This document shows positions 6,067-14,729 of a stretch of 18,797 nt of DNA, piece after piece. A program made the position numbers and the translations under genes. Every line of letters starts with the position of its first letter. Within the stretch, counting starts at the first letter, position 1. The DNA is taken from positions 1 to 18,797 of the forward strand of contig JAFZAR010000096.1 in the NCBI GenBank assembly GCA_017557085.1. The letters are read 5' to 3'. The stretch is from Verrucomicrobiota bacterium (GTDB taxonomy: Bacteria; Verrucomicrobiota; Verrucomicrobiia; Limisphaerales; UBA1412). Under the pieces are notes generated by a model. It worked only from the letters and a program-made list of their open reading frames with translations. It was not told the origin of the DNA and ran no database searches.

Positions 6067-7341
6067 ATGGGGTTTGGAGAGCTGTCAGGCGCGATCATAT
6101 TGTTGGCTTTGCTGGGACTGGGGTTTTATTGCTCACTGGCAGAGACGGCCATCTTTGCGCTGAAAGGCAATCACATACAAAGGATCCGCGAAAAGAATCC
6201 CAAACGGGCGGAATTGATCCTGGGGTTTCTGAAAAGCTCCAAAGAGACGCTGGCAAGCCTGACTTTTTTCAATAATGTGGCCAATTTCGGAGTGGCGGCG
6301 ACATCGCTGTGCATGTTCCTGAACCACTATAATCATCACCACTGGGTGCTTTTGTCGCTCGTGGTAATGATCGTGGGGTGCGAGATCTTTCCCAAAACAG
6401 TAGCCATCCGGCACCCGGAGATATGGTCTCTGAGGGTCGTTTCCATATTGAAGATACTCACTTTTCTGACCTCACCCTTTCAAAGAAAACAGAGCCCAAT
6501 GCCGTCCCAAAAGGAGATCACGGATCCCTCCGCGGGTCCGACCTCCAAGCTGTCCATTGATGAGTATCAGGAACTGCTGGAACTGGCCTGTTTGCAGGGC
6601 GGAATGAAACGCGAAGAAAAGAACCTGATCATGCGCATCATTTCGCTGGATCTGAAGACCGCCAAGGACTGTATGAAACTGCGCTCGCAGATAGATTGTG
6701 TCCCCGCTGATGCCGGTTATGAGGAAATGGTGCGGTTCGCCCGTGAGCATCCCCACCGTTTTCTGCCCATGTACGATGAGGAGAGCAATGACATCCAAGG
6801 TGTTGTGAACGTGAGAGAGCTGTTGTCGCTGCCGCGGGAGAGAATGGAAGAGTCCATCCACATGCTTCCCAGTGTTCCTGACAGCATGAATCTGCTCCTG
6901 CTGCTGAAGAATTTACAATCCAAACCCATCAAAATGTTCGCGGTCCGGGATGAATTCGGGGAATTCTCCGGCATTCTGACGCTGGAGGATATTCTGGAAG
7001 AAGTGATCGGCGATATCCGCAGCGAAGCTGAAGAAAACGACAGCTACATTGAACAGGAATCCGCGAACACCTGGAAAGTCAGCGGTACTCTGCCTGTTGA
7101 AGAACTGCTGACGATATGCCCCGAAATCAAAGTGCCGGAGCATATCCAGACAGCCGCCGGGCTGTTGCTCTACACACTGGAGATCCTTCCTCAGCCGGGA
7201 CAATCCGCGCGCTATGGCAATTATCAGCTGACGGCGGTTTCCGTGGAGTTTGCCCGTATCCGGGAGATCCGCGTTACCCGGCTAGCGACCGGTATTCCGG
7301 GGAAAGCTCTCAGTCGGATCAAAAAACAGGAGGCGCTATGA
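6067..7341 (+). CDS. CNNM/CorC-type membrane protein (DUF21, CBS pair, CorC_HlyC domain), first of three
   Basis: This is a 424-residue protein. Residues about 8-140 form the DUF21/CNNM membrane region, with hydrophobic helices at about 8-30, 62-84, 93-112 and 122-137, the AETAIFALK motif (26-33) and EIFPKTVA (106-113). Residues about 180-318 form a CBS-pair region that ends in SGILTLEDILEEVIGDI (301-317). Residues about 334-408 match the CorC_HlyC transporter-associated domain. Family members move or sense divalent cations, chiefly Mg2+ (CorC/MpfA/CNNM), at the inner membrane. The extracytoplasmic N-terminus expected for CNNM is almost absent. The stop codon overlaps the next ATG (ATGA), so translation is coupled. 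The start at ATG 6067 has no clear Shine-Dalgarno site, but no closer alternative is seen. Confidence 0.88.
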   Translation: MGFGELSGAIILLALLGLGFYCSLAETAIFALKGNHIQRIREKNPKRAELILGFLKSSKETLASLTFFNNVANFGVAATSLCMFLNHYNHHHWVLLSLVVMIVGCEIFPKTVAIRHPEIWSLRVVSILKILTFLTSPFQRKQSPMPSQKEITDPSAGPTSKLSIDEYQELLELACLQGGMKREEKNLIMRIISLDLKTAKDCMKLRSQIDCVPADAGYEEMVRFAREHPHRFLPMYDEESNDIQGVVNVRELLSLPRERMEESIHMLPSVPDSMNLLLLLKNLQSKPIKMFAVRDEFGEFSGILTLEDILEEVIGDIRSEAEENDSYIEQESANTWKVSGTLPVEELLTICPEIKVPEHIQTAAGLLLYTLEILPQPGQSARYGNYQLTAVSVEFARIREIRVTRLATGIPGKALSRIKKQEAL

Positions 7342-8327
7342 GTCCTATACTGACCTCTTTTATTCTATTTCTCACCCTGTCAGCCGCCTTTCTCTTTTCG
7401 GGAATGGAGGCCGGGATGGTGGCGATCAATCCGCTGATCCTGCACCGCAAAGCCCGTGAAGGGAAGCGATCCGCCCAAAAGCTGCTGCATTACCTGAAAA
7501 AGCCGGAAATGTTCCTGTGGACGAATCTGGTCGGAGGAACGACCTCTAATTTCCTTTCGGTCTGCATCCTGACCAAGATCGCCCACTATCATTTCTGGGA
7601 AAGCAATCTGCTGTTTTTCGCGGCATGTCTAATCCTGAGCATGATCGGACTTTATTTCCTGGCGGATCTGCTCCCCAAGATCATTTTCCGCCGGAAGCCT
7701 ATTTTCTTCTGCACCATCACTCTGCCCTTCTTCCGTGTGGCGTATATCCTTCTCTATCCGCTGATCAGTGCCGCCATCAAGCTGGTCACTATCATCTTCT
7801 GGCACTCCAAAGAACCCTACTACCAAAGAATGCTTTCCAACCGGGCAGAGCTGCGCCGGCTGATGGAAAATTCTGATCCGGATATCACCACAGAAGAGCG
7901 TTTGATGATCAGTCATGTGATGGATTTCTTTGACAAAACCGTGCGCGATCTGCTCATTCCTATGGAAAAAGTGAAATGTCTCCCCTCCACCACAACTCTG
8001 GCGGAAGCAAAAGATTTCGCGTCCAAAAATACTCCCATTCATATTCCCATTTATCAGGTCAACTCCAAAGGAAAACAGCATATCCTGGGGATCCTTTCGA
8101 TAAAGATGGCGATCCTTTTGGACGAGAGCAAAAGTGAATGCCCGGTCACAGATTTCATTCAGCCGCCCGTCACGATGAGTCCCGCGCTGCATTTGAAAGA
8201 GGCACTCAAAAAATTACAAAAGACCGGCCAGCGCATGGCGGTGGTCATTGATGAAAACGGTACAGAGCTGGGAATCATCACTCTGAGGGATGTACTCGGC
8301 GCTGTTTTTGGAAAATCGAATTTGTAG
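7338..8327 (+). CDS. CNNM/CorC-type membrane protein, short and diverged (DUF21 plus CBS pair only), second of three
   Basis: This is a 329-residue protein. Hydrophobic helices at about 3-28, 57-78, 90-112 and 120-155 form a DUF21 region, and a CBS pair follows at about 195-325, ending in AVVIDENGTELGIITLRDVLGAV (301-323). The protein stops there, so the C-terminal CorC_HlyC domain of its two neighbours is missing. The membrane motifs are also weaker: GMEAGMVAI replaces the usual AAEFA-type motif, and ADLLPK (109-114) stands where the neighbours have GECTPK or EIFPK, so the conserved Glu is Asp or shifted. It may be a regulatory or partner subunit for the flanking proteins rather than an independent transporter; that is inference. 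A strong AGGAGG (7328-7333) precedes the ATG, which overlaps the upstream stop. It ends with TAG, four bases before the next start. Confidence 0.85.
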   Translation: MSPILTSFILFLTLSAAFLFSGMEAGMVAINPLILHRKAREGKRSAQKLLHYLKKPEMFLWTNLVGGTTSNFLSVCILTKIAHYHFWESNLLFFAACLILSMIGLYFLADLLPKIIFRRKPIFFCTITLPFFRVAYILLYPLISAAIKLVTIIFWHSKEPYYQRMLSNRAELRRLMENSDPDITTEERLMISHVMDFFDKTVRDLLIPMEKVKCLPSTTTLAEAKDFASKNTPIHIPIYQVNSKGKQHILGILSIKMAILLDESKSECPVTDFIQPPVTMSPALHLKEALKKLQKTGQRMAVVIDENGTELGIITLRDVLGAVFGKSNL

Positions 8328-8331
8328 CGAT

Positions 8332-9735
8332 ATGATACTCTCCCCCATCTTAGCCGATATCATCACAAACTTTCCCGATATTGAAGTAGCGGAAGAAGTA
8401 ACCCGCGGACTGGAATGGTACGTTCTGATCCTGGTCAAGTTCATCGCGGTTTTCCTGCTCATTGCGATGAACGCGTTCTTTGTCGCCGCGGAATTCGCCA
8501 TTGTCAAGGTGCGTGAAACACAGCTGGAACCCTTGATCAAAGCCGGCGATAAGCGAGCCAAAACCGCGCGTTTCATCATCCATCATATCAATCCGTTTCT
8601 GAATACAACACAGGTGGGCGTGACGCTGGCCAGTCTGGGACTGGGCTGGATCGGCGAACCGGTCTTTGCCGCCGTACTGGAACCTGTCATGGAGCTGCTG
8701 AATATCCAAAACGCGGCACTGACTCACACGCTTTCTTTCGCGGTAGGATTCTCCATTATCACTTTTCTGCATATCATCCTGGGTGAATGCACTCCCAAGA
8801 CGGTCTCCATTTCCAAGCCAATGGAAAGCACGCTTTTTGTCTCACGGCCTCTGCGTTTATTCTACACGATTTTTTATCCCGTCATCTGGCTGCTAAATGA
8901 ATCCTCCATCTGGATGCTCAAAAAAATAGGACTCAGCAGTGTGGATGAAACGGAAAGCGCCCACTCCGAGGAAGAGCTGAAACTGCTGCTGGCCGGGGAT
9001 GATCATAAAGTGCCCGCCGGACGCAATATCGTTCTCAACGCTTTTGATCTCAAACATCGGCTCGCCCGCGAGATCATGACGCCGCTTCGGAACATCGTCG
9101 AATTCAGTACCGAGGATTCCATTGAAAAGGCAATCAGCATCGCGGAATCTTCCCGACGCTCCCGGTTCCCGCTGTGTGTCCAGGGCGATCTGGATCAGAT
9201 CCTGGGAGTGATCCATATCAAAGATCTCTATGCCATGCGCCATAAGGTGAAGAGCGTATCCGAGCTGAAGCCTTTCCTCAAAAAAGCGCTCTTTGTTCCG
9301 GAAAACGCGCATCTGGAAAAACTCCTCTTCCGTCTGGTGGATGCCAAAACTCACTTCGCCGTGGTGATTGATGAATACGGCGGAACTATCGGCATTGTCA
9401 CGATGGAAAACATCCTCGAAGAATTGGTCGGCCAAATCCAGGACGAGTTTGACAAGGAAAATTATCTGATCCAAAAGATCGGCGAGGATGAATGGGAACT
9501 GGCCGGGATCACTCCGATTCATCAGCTGGAGGAAATTATTTCTCAACCTTGTGAAATCGAGAATGCCGCTACTGTGGGTGGTCTCGTCACGGAGATGCTT
9601 TCTAAAGTCCCGACAGCGGGACAAACTGTTACATTGGGTCCATGGGAGCTTACCGTTCAAAAAGTGGAAACCGATAAACGAGTGGAAACACTCAGGCTCA
9701 AACGCATAGATCAAAATAATAAAGAAGAATCATGA
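8332..9735 (+). CDS. CNNM/CorC-type Mg2+/divalent cation transporter, canonical full-length member, third of three
   Basis: This is a 467-residue protein and the most typical of the three. After a short N-terminus, helices at about 32-58, 92-118, 130-155 and 165-190 form the DUF21 domain, with NAFFVAAEFAIVKVR (47-61), NTTQVGVTLASLGLGWIGEP (91-110) and ILGECTPKTVSISKP (149-163). A CBS pair follows (about 245-368: REIMTPLRNIVEF, RSRFPLCV, LGVIHIKDLY, FAVVIDEYGGTIGIVTMENILEELVGQIQDE), then a CorC_HlyC domain (about 380-457). The expected role is Mg2+ efflux or homeostasis at the inner membrane, as in MpfA/CorC. I start at ATG 8332, just after the upstream TAG; an in-frame ATG at 8290 would overlap the previous gene by 38 bases. 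The stop overlaps the proB ATG by four bases. Confidence 0.92.
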   Translation: MILSPILADIITNFPDIEVAEEVTRGLEWYVLILVKFIAVFLLIAMNAFFVAAEFAIVKVRETQLEPLIKAGDKRAKTARFIIHHINPFLNTTQVGVTLASLGLGWIGEPVFAAVLEPVMELLNIQNAALTHTLSFAVGFSIITFLHIILGECTPKTVSISKPMESTLFVSRPLRLFYTIFYPVIWLLNESSIWMLKKIGLSSVDETESAHSEEELKLLLAGDDHKVPAGRNIVLNAFDLKHRLAREIMTPLRNIVEFSTEDSIEKAISIAESSRRSRFPLCVQGDLDQILGVIHIKDLYAMRHKVKSVSELKPFLKKALFVPENAHLEKLLFRLVDAKTHFAVVIDEYGGTIGIVTMENILEELVGQIQDEFDKENYLIQKIGEDEWELAGITPIHQLEEIISQPCEIENAATVGGLVTEMLSKVPTAGQTVTLGPWELTVQKVETDKRVETLRLKRIDQNNKEES

Positions 9736-10811
9736 TCAGCAGAAAACAATTAAAAGACGTCACGCGTATCGTTATCAAGCTGGGGACGGGTGTCATCACC
9801 AATTCCGACAAGCACCCCGACCTGCCCCGGATGGTTCATCTGGCCAGCCAGGTGAATGAGCTCCGCCGTATGGGTAAGGAAGTGGTCATCGTTTCATCCG
9901 GCGCGGTAGCAGCGGGCCGTCATGTGCTGGGATTTAAAAGCAAACCCACCGAGCTGGCCGATCTGCAGGCTTGCGCCGCCGTGGGACAATGCAGTCTGAT
10001 GTCCATTTATCAAAAGCTGTTCTCCATTTACCAGATCAACATCGCGCAGGTGCTGCTGACTCATGACGATCTGGAAGATCATGACCGCTATCTGAATGTG
10101 CGCAGCACACTGCAGTCGCTCATCCAGAATCAGATCGTGCCCATCATCAATGAAAATGACACGGTCTCGGTGGAGGAATTGAAGTTCGGCGACAACGACC
10201 GTCTGAGCGCGCTGGTGGCTTCGCTGCTGCCGGCTGATCTGCTGATCCTTCTGACAACGATCGATGGTCTGATGCAGGACTTTGGTCAGCCGACTCAGAA
10301 ACTGATTCCCAATGTGGAAAAGATAGATGACACGATCCGCGTCCTGGCCTCCGGCACACGCAGCGACACGGCCGTGGGCGGAATGAAAACCAAAATCATG
10401 GCCGCCGAAATCTCCACCCGATCCTGCATCCCAATGCTGATCGCGGACGGACGCAAACGGGATATCCTGCCCCAACTGATCCAGGGCGAAGAGATCGGAA
10501 CGCTTTTCCAGCCCGATGATGATTTTCTGCCGGGGCGCAAGCGCTGGATCGCCTTCTGCCACTATCCCAAAGGCTCCCTAATCGTGGATCAGGGCGCGCA
10601 TGAGGCCATCGTCCAACGTGGCAAAAGCCTCCTTTTCCCCGGTGTGCGCGCAGTGCATGGCGATTTTTCGGAAGGAGATGTGGTCAGCATCAAGGATGAA
10701 CGAAACCGCGAGTTCGCGCGCGGCATGGTCGAGATCTCTTCCACCAAGTTGAAGCTGAACGAACCGCCCGCGGAGGAGGTCATCCACCGCAACAATCTGG
10801 TTTTACTTTGA
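9732..10811 (+). CDS. proB: Glutamate 5-kinase with C-terminal PUA domain
   Basis: This 359-residue enzyme phosphorylates L-glutamate to gamma-glutamyl phosphate, the first step of proline synthesis, in the cytoplasm. The amino-acid kinase domain (about 10-260) shows RIVIKLGTGVIT (12-23), IVSSGAVAAGRHVLG (53-67), LQACAAVGQCSLM (78-90), PIINENDTVSVEELKFGDNDRLSA (137-160) and GGMKTKIMAAEI (216-227). A PUA domain follows at about 270-345 (KGSLIVDQGAHEAIV, SLLFPGVRAVHGDF, GDVVSI). The length and domain order match bacterial ProB. No proA is next to it. The start lies within the upstream gene's stop (ATGA), with AAAGAAGAA ahead of it, so translation is coupled to the transporter genes. Confidence 0.96.
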   Translation: MISRKQLKDVTRIVIKLGTGVITNSDKHPDLPRMVHLASQVNELRRMGKEVVIVSSGAVAAGRHVLGFKSKPTELADLQACAAVGQCSLMSIYQKLFSIYQINIAQVLLTHDDLEDHDRYLNVRSTLQSLIQNQIVPIINENDTVSVEELKFGDNDRLSALVASLLPADLLILLTTIDGLMQDFGQPTQKLIPNVEKIDDTIRVLASGTRSDTAVGGMKTKIMAAEISTRSCIPMLIADGRKRDILPQLIQGEEIGTLFQPDDDFLPGRKRWIAFCHYPKGSLIVDQGAHEAIVQRGKSLLFPGVRAVHGDFSEGDVVSIKDERNREFARGMVEISSTKLKLNEPPAEEVIHRNNLVLL

Positions 10812-10815
10812 TACT

Positions 10816-11487
10816 ATGGAAAATAAGAACGATCTTCAGGATATCGAAAATCTTTTGAAAATTATGGCCCGTCTGCGCGCTCCCGACGGATGTCCGTGGG
10901 ACAGGGCTCAGGATCACCACTCCATCGCTCCCGATCTGCTGGAAGAATCTGCCGAACTGCTGGAGGCTATCGAAACCAATGACGACACGGAAATGCTGGA
11001 AGAGCTGGGCGACTTGCTGTTGCAGATCGTCTTCCACTCCCAGCTGGCCAAAGAACGGGGCGCGTTTGGATTTCACGATGTCGTCCGCGTTCTCAGCGAA
11101 AAACTCATCCGCCGCCATCCTCATGTCTTCGGCAACTCCAACGCGAAGGATATCGATGTCATCTGGGAACAGTGGGAACGCATCAAGAAAGAGGAAAAAT
11201 CCGGCACGGATCACGAACGCAAGTCCGCACTGGACGGCATCCCGCCTACTCTCACGGCGCTGATGCGCGCGCAGAAACTCTTCAAAAAGGCGAACAAGGC
11301 CAAGCTGCTGGATCCGGCGGAGATTCCTTCTGCCGATGCCATGACTCAGGAACAGATGACACAGGAGCTTTTCCGGATCGCCCAGATCGCCCAGCTAAAC
11401 GGATGGGACGCGGAATCCCTGCTGCGCAATGAAACACGTCGGCGCGAGGCTGATTACCGCGAACGCGAATCTTCCGGCAAAAAATAG
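10816..11487 (+). CDS. mazG: MazG-type nucleoside triphosphate pyrophosphohydrolase, with eroded second domain
   Basis: This 223-residue enzyme hydrolyses (d)NTPs to NMP and PPi, a house-cleaning activity that also affects ppGpp signalling in some bacteria. The N-terminal MazG domain is intact: LRAPDGCPWDRAQDHHSI (20-37), metal-binding EESAE (43-47) and EELGDLLLQIVFHS (62-75), then RRHPHVF (99-105) and WEQWERIKKEEK. The C-terminal repeat is short and lacks a second EExxE...ExxD set. It keeps only the tail-like pattern QLNGWDAESLLRNETRRREADYRERE (about 193-218). Typical two-domain MazG has about 260 residues with both motifs. It begins four bases after proB and ends with TAG 11 bases before ubiE. 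There is no visible Shine-Dalgarno site. Confidence 0.93.
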   Translation: MENKNDLQDIENLLKIMARLRAPDGCPWDRAQDHHSIAPDLLEESAELLEAIETNDDTEMLEELGDLLLQIVFHSQLAKERGAFGFHDVVRVLSEKLIRRHPHVFGNSNAKDIDVIWEQWERIKKEEKSGTDHERKSALDGIPPTLTALMRAQKLFKKANKAKLLDPAEIPSADAMTQEQMTQELFRIAQIAQLNGWDAESLLRNETRRREADYRERESSGKK

Positions 11488-11498
11488 TTTTCCACAAA

Positions 11499-12233
11499 AT
11501 GTCTGACTATTATGTCCCCGGCAAAGAACGTGCTTCCAAGGTCCGCCAGCTTTTTCAGCGGATCGCCGGACGGTATGATCTGATCAACGATATCCAAAGT
11601 CTGGGGCTGCACCGACTGTGGAAACGCAAGCTGGTGCACCAAGCCTCGCTGCATACTTCGGCGGAGACTCTGCGTCCGCCACTGGCTCTGGATCTCTGCT
11701 GCGGCACGGGTGACATCGCTCTGGCGCTGGCACGGCACGGATTCCAGGTCCATGGTGTAGATTTCAGCGAAAAAATGCTGGAGATCGCCCGCGAACGCAC
11801 TCCTTCCGAATTGGTTCAGCGCGTCCGCTGGTCGTGTCAGGATGTGCTCGCCCTTTCCGAACCGAACGGCACTTACGACCTGATCACCTGCGCCTACGGA
11901 CTGCGCAATATCGCCGACATCCCGGCTGCGGTCGCATTGATACACCGTCTGCTCAAACCCGGTGGCCAGCTGCTGATCCTGGAATTCGGCAAACCGGAAA
12001 ATCCGATTCTCAAAACCTTGTTCCGTCTCTATTTGAAAATGGTTGTTCCGCTCTTCGGTCTGATCTTCTGCCGCGACGCAGGCGCTTACTCCTACATCCT
12101 TGACTCGCTGGACCACTACCCGGCCCAGCGCGGCATTGATGAACTCCTCCGCCATCAGGGCTTCATCCAAACCTCCTGGCAGAACATCATCGGCGGCACC
12201 ATGTCCCTCAGCACCGCCTTCAAAAAACGGTAA
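11499..12233 (+). CDS. ubiE/menG: UbiE/MenG quinone C-methyltransferase
   Basis: This is a 244-residue class I SAM-dependent methyltransferase that adds the C-methyl group in menaquinone (demethylmenaquinone) and/or ubiquinone synthesis. It shows the UbiE signature YDLINDIQSLGLHRLWK (26-42), SAM motif I LDLCCGTGDIA (64-74), VDFSEKML (87-94), CAYGLRNI (131-138), LKPGGQLLILEF (152-163) and the C-terminal YPAQRG...GG-T tail. The length is typical. In an anaerobe or PVC bacterium MenG activity is the likelier one; sequence alone does not decide. It is the last gene of the six-gene run. I see no convincing terminator in the 67 bases before the convergent dtd gene. Confidence 0.94.
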   Translation: MSDYYVPGKERASKVRQLFQRIAGRYDLINDIQSLGLHRLWKRKLVHQASLHTSAETLRPPLALDLCCGTGDIALALARHGFQVHGVDFSEKMLEIARERTPSELVQRVRWSCQDVLALSEPNGTYDLITCAYGLRNIADIPAAVALIHRLLKPGGQLLILEFGKPENPILKTLFRLYLKMVVPLFGLIFCRDAGAYSYILDSLDHYPAQRGIDELLRHQGFIQTSWQNIIGGTMSLSTAFKKR

Positions 12234-12300
12234 AATATCGCTGCTTCTTCGTGGTCATTTGATTCGACACCCGAATATGATCACATTATGATTTGAAAAT

Positions 12301-12753
12301 CTACTCCTTATTATGGGTATCCATCCAGATGGTGACGGGGCCGTCATTGGTCAGGGAGACCTGCATGTCCGCACCGAACTCTCCGGTTGGGACCGGTTTG
12401 CCGGTCAGCTCTTCCAGTTTGCGGACGAACGCTTCGTAGAGCGGGATAGCTACCGCGGGCAGCGCGGCTCCGGTATAGCCGGGACGATTCCCCTTTTTGG
12501 TGCTGGCAAACAGGGTGAACTGGCTCACGACCAGGATCTGTCCGTCCACATCGCTCAGGGCCAGGTTCATCAGTCCTTTTTCGTCGCTGAAGATCCGCAT
12601 CCGGGCCACTTTGCCGGCCAGCCAGTCCACATCCTCCGGGGTGTCATTGGGCGCTACACACACCAAAACCAGCAAACCTTTGCCGATCTGGCCTTTCACC
12701 TGTCCACTGATACTGACACTGGCTTCTGAAACTCTTTGGATAACTGCTCTCAT
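12301..12753 (-). CDS. dtd: D-aminoacyl-tRNA deacylase
   Basis: This 150-residue enzyme removes D-amino acids (and glycine) mischarged on tRNA, in the cytoplasm. Hallmarks are the N-terminal MRAVIQRVSEASVSI (1-15), GLLVLVCVAPNDT (26-38), the active-site SQFTLFA (77-83) and the NDGPVT motif (136-141, the cross-subunit Gly-Pro). The length is exactly that of the DTD1 family. It ends with TAG and is convergent with ubiE. A terminator separates it from the upstream OPT gene, so it probably has its own promoter, although I could not place one with confidence. No Shine-Dalgarno site precedes the ATG. Confidence 0.97.
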   Translation of the reverse strand: MRAVIQRVSEASVSISGQVKGQIGKGLLVLVCVAPNDTPEDVDWLAGKVARMRIFSDEKGLMNLALSDVDGQILVVSQFTLFASTKKGNRPGYTGAALPAVAIPLYEAFVRKLEELTGKPVPTGEFGADMQVSLTNDGPVTIWMDTHNKE

Positions 12754-12774
12754 TTTTTGAATAGGGTCTGAAAC

Positions 12775-12833
12775 AAAAAATTTCCTTCCGATCTCCCCGT
12801 TCCATGCCGGATAAAATCAGAAGGAAATTTTTT
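12775..12833 (-). terminator. Intrinsic terminator after the OPT transporter gene (14-bp perfect stem)
   Basis: The arms at 12775-12788 and 12820-12833 are perfectly complementary over 14 bases (AAAAAATTTCCTTC with GAAGGAAATTTTTT) around a 31-base loop. On the minus strand it begins nine bases after the OPT stop codon. The stem itself ends in TTTTTT, which supplies the U tract. The loop is longer than usual for a terminator. Confidence 0.65.
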
Positions 12834-12842
12834 AAGCGATCG

Positions 12843-14717
12843 CTACATCCATCTCTGAAGCTGTTCCTTCACGATGCCCAGAATGATGATCAGCACAGCC
12901 ATGATGGAACCGCCGGCGATCACACCCGAAGCGATCGGGAAATTGAATTCTTCCGTGAAAGATTTCTTGGTGCGTTTGCCAACTTCCACGATCAGCGCGC
13001 CGATCGCGAAGAGCAGACCGTAATACCAGTGGAACGTCCAGGACAAGCCCAGAGCCGTTGGAGCCGGCAGGAATTTCTTGGTCTTGGGCCAGAAATACAT
13101 GACCAGCGTCAGAATGATGCCCACCGCCAGACCAATCCCGATGGACCATAACTGGATACGATGCATGTGACTTAAACCGCCGCTCATTGCCTCGGCCACA
13201 GCCTTCCAGGTCTGTCCGCCGGGAGCCGGGAACTGTGTTCCGCCCAGCTCGACTTTTTTCACCATCAGCTGGAAGCCCAGCACCGAAAAGATCGTGCCGG
13301 AGAAAATGCCCAGGAACTGTGCCAGAAACTGCTTCCGGGGATTCGCGCCCAGCAGATAACCGCTCTTGATATCCGTGAGCAAGTCCGCTGAGGCCAAAGC
13401 CGCGCCGGCCGCGATATTTGCGCTGGCCAGGTTCAGATCCACCGCGCCGGGTCCCGGAGGCGTGATCGCGCCGTAAGTCAGCTGCACGACCTTGCCCATC
13501 GCGCCCGTGGGGGTGATATCCGTCTCACCCGTGACACGCGAGGCCACCAAAGCCAGGAAGAAAGTCATCACCACCGCCAGAGCCGAAGCCCACCAGGCCA
13601 TACCAAAAGTGTAATGCGCCAGGATCGCCAACGCCGTAAAACCAACCACCTGACCGATCACGAACCAGGACATCGGCGCTTCCAGCTTGTCGATGATGCT
13701 CTCCTCCTTCTTCTTGGAAGAGAACAGACTGCCCAGCGAAGAAAAAGAATTCAAAATGCTGCGCCACTGCAGCAGGAAAGAAAGAATACCGGCGGCCACC
13801 ATGCAGGACGCGCCGCCCCACAGCGACCATTGGACCAGTTCACGGTAGCTGGCAGTCTCTGAAACCAGCCCTTTGGACTGAATATACGGAATAAAGATAC
13901 ACCAGCAAAGCGTTCCGCCAAAAAGCATACTCAGGGAAACACGCGTTCCGGTGATGGCACCCGCCGCCAGGAAGATCGGATCCCAGGAAAGCTCCACCGT
14001 GCGGTGCTGCCAGACATCCGGAAGCAGCTTGTTATTGACCCAGGTCACCAGCTTTTCCAGATTCCACATCCCCTCCTTGATCAGATCCATACCCGTCATC
14101 AGGAATTGGCTGATCGCGGCTACGACCGCGCCTGCCAGCAGAGCGATACCGGCCCGGATCCCCTTCTCACCGCCGGAGGAATGCAGCACGTTCAGTGTTT
14201 CGGCCGCCGCGGTACCTGTGGGGAACGGCAACTGCTCCACATTGATCATCTGGCGCTTCATCGGGATGGCCATCGTCACACCCAGCACCGCCATAAAGAA
14301 GACCCAGCACAGCAGCAGACCCGTGTTCATCGTCTCGCCATGGATCATCACCAGCGCGGCAAACGCCGAGACCAGTGTACTGCCCGTGGAATAACCGGAA
14401 GAACTGGCCGCCGACTGCATACAGTTGTTTTCCAGAATGGTCATCGGCTCTTTGGTCCATCCCATTTTCTGGAAAGCCGTCCACAAAGTATAAGAAAGGA
14501 TGCAGGCCGTCAGCGTCACACCGAAGCCCCAGCCCGATTTCAATCCGATATAAAGATTTGTAATGGAAAGGATACTGCCTAGAACCGCGCCCGTCACAAC
14601 AGCCCGGACGGTCAACTGTTTCATGGAGTCTCCACGATAAACTTGTTCGTACCACTGTCGTTCGATTTCCTCAGGAGTACCAACAAACTTCTGTTTAGGG
14701 ATACAATACTCTTTCAT
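12843..14717 (-). CDS. OPT-family oligopeptide transporter
   Basis: This is a 624-residue polytopic inner-membrane protein with about 14-16 hydrophobic segments, belonging to the bacterial branch of the OPT superfamily (proton-coupled uptake of small peptides or metal chelates). Recognisable motifs are SITNLYIGLKSGWGFG (51-66), ILENNCMQSAASSSGYSTGS (about 94-113), VEQLPFPTGTAAAETL (about 155-170), and, in the second half, VTGETDITPTGAMGKV, NIAAGAALASADLLTDIKSG and GANPRKQFLAQ. The length is normal for bacterial members. The substrate cannot be inferred from neighbours, because it is bounded by terminators on both sides and probably forms its own transcript. The start at ATG 14717 gives the usual short hydrophilic N-terminus before the first helix. 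It ends with TAG. Confidence 0.94.
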   Translation of the reverse strand: MKEYCIPKQKFVGTPEEIERQWYEQVYRGDSMKQLTVRAVVTGAVLGSILSITNLYIGLKSGWGFGVTLTACILSYTLWTAFQKMGWTKEPMTILENNCMQSAASSSGYSTGSTLVSAFAALVMIHGETMNTGLLLCWVFFMAVLGVTMAIPMKRQMINVEQLPFPTGTAAAETLNVLHSSGGEKGIRAGIALLAGAVVAAISQFLMTGMDLIKEGMWNLEKLVTWVNNKLLPDVWQHRTVELSWDPIFLAAGAITGTRVSLSMLFGGTLCWCIFIPYIQSKGLVSETASYRELVQWSLWGGASCMVAAGILSFLLQWRSILNSFSSLGSLFSSKKKEESIIDKLEAPMSWFVIGQVVGFTALAILAHYTFGMAWWASALAVVMTFFLALVASRVTGETDITPTGAMGKVVQLTYGAITPPGPGAVDLNLASANIAAGAALASADLLTDIKSGYLLGANPRKQFLAQFLGIFSGTIFSVLGFQLMVKKVELGGTQFPAPGGQTWKAVAEAMSGGLSHMHRIQLWSIGIGLAVGIILTLVMYFWPKTKKFLPAPTALGLSWTFHWYYGLLFAIGALIVEVGKRTKKSFTEEFNFPIASGVIAGGSIMAVLIIILGIVKEQLQRWM

Positions 14718-14729
14718 GTATCAGCGGCT

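Noticed and set aside
8290..8331. Earlier ATG for the third CNNM gene
   Set aside because: It would overlap the end of the second gene by 38 bases and add residues that are not family-like. ATG 8332 sits right after the upstream stop.
12234..12300. Terminator between ubiE and dtd
   Set aside because: Only 4-5 bp inverted repeats (for example ATTCG/CGAAT) without a T run are present, which is not enough for a call.
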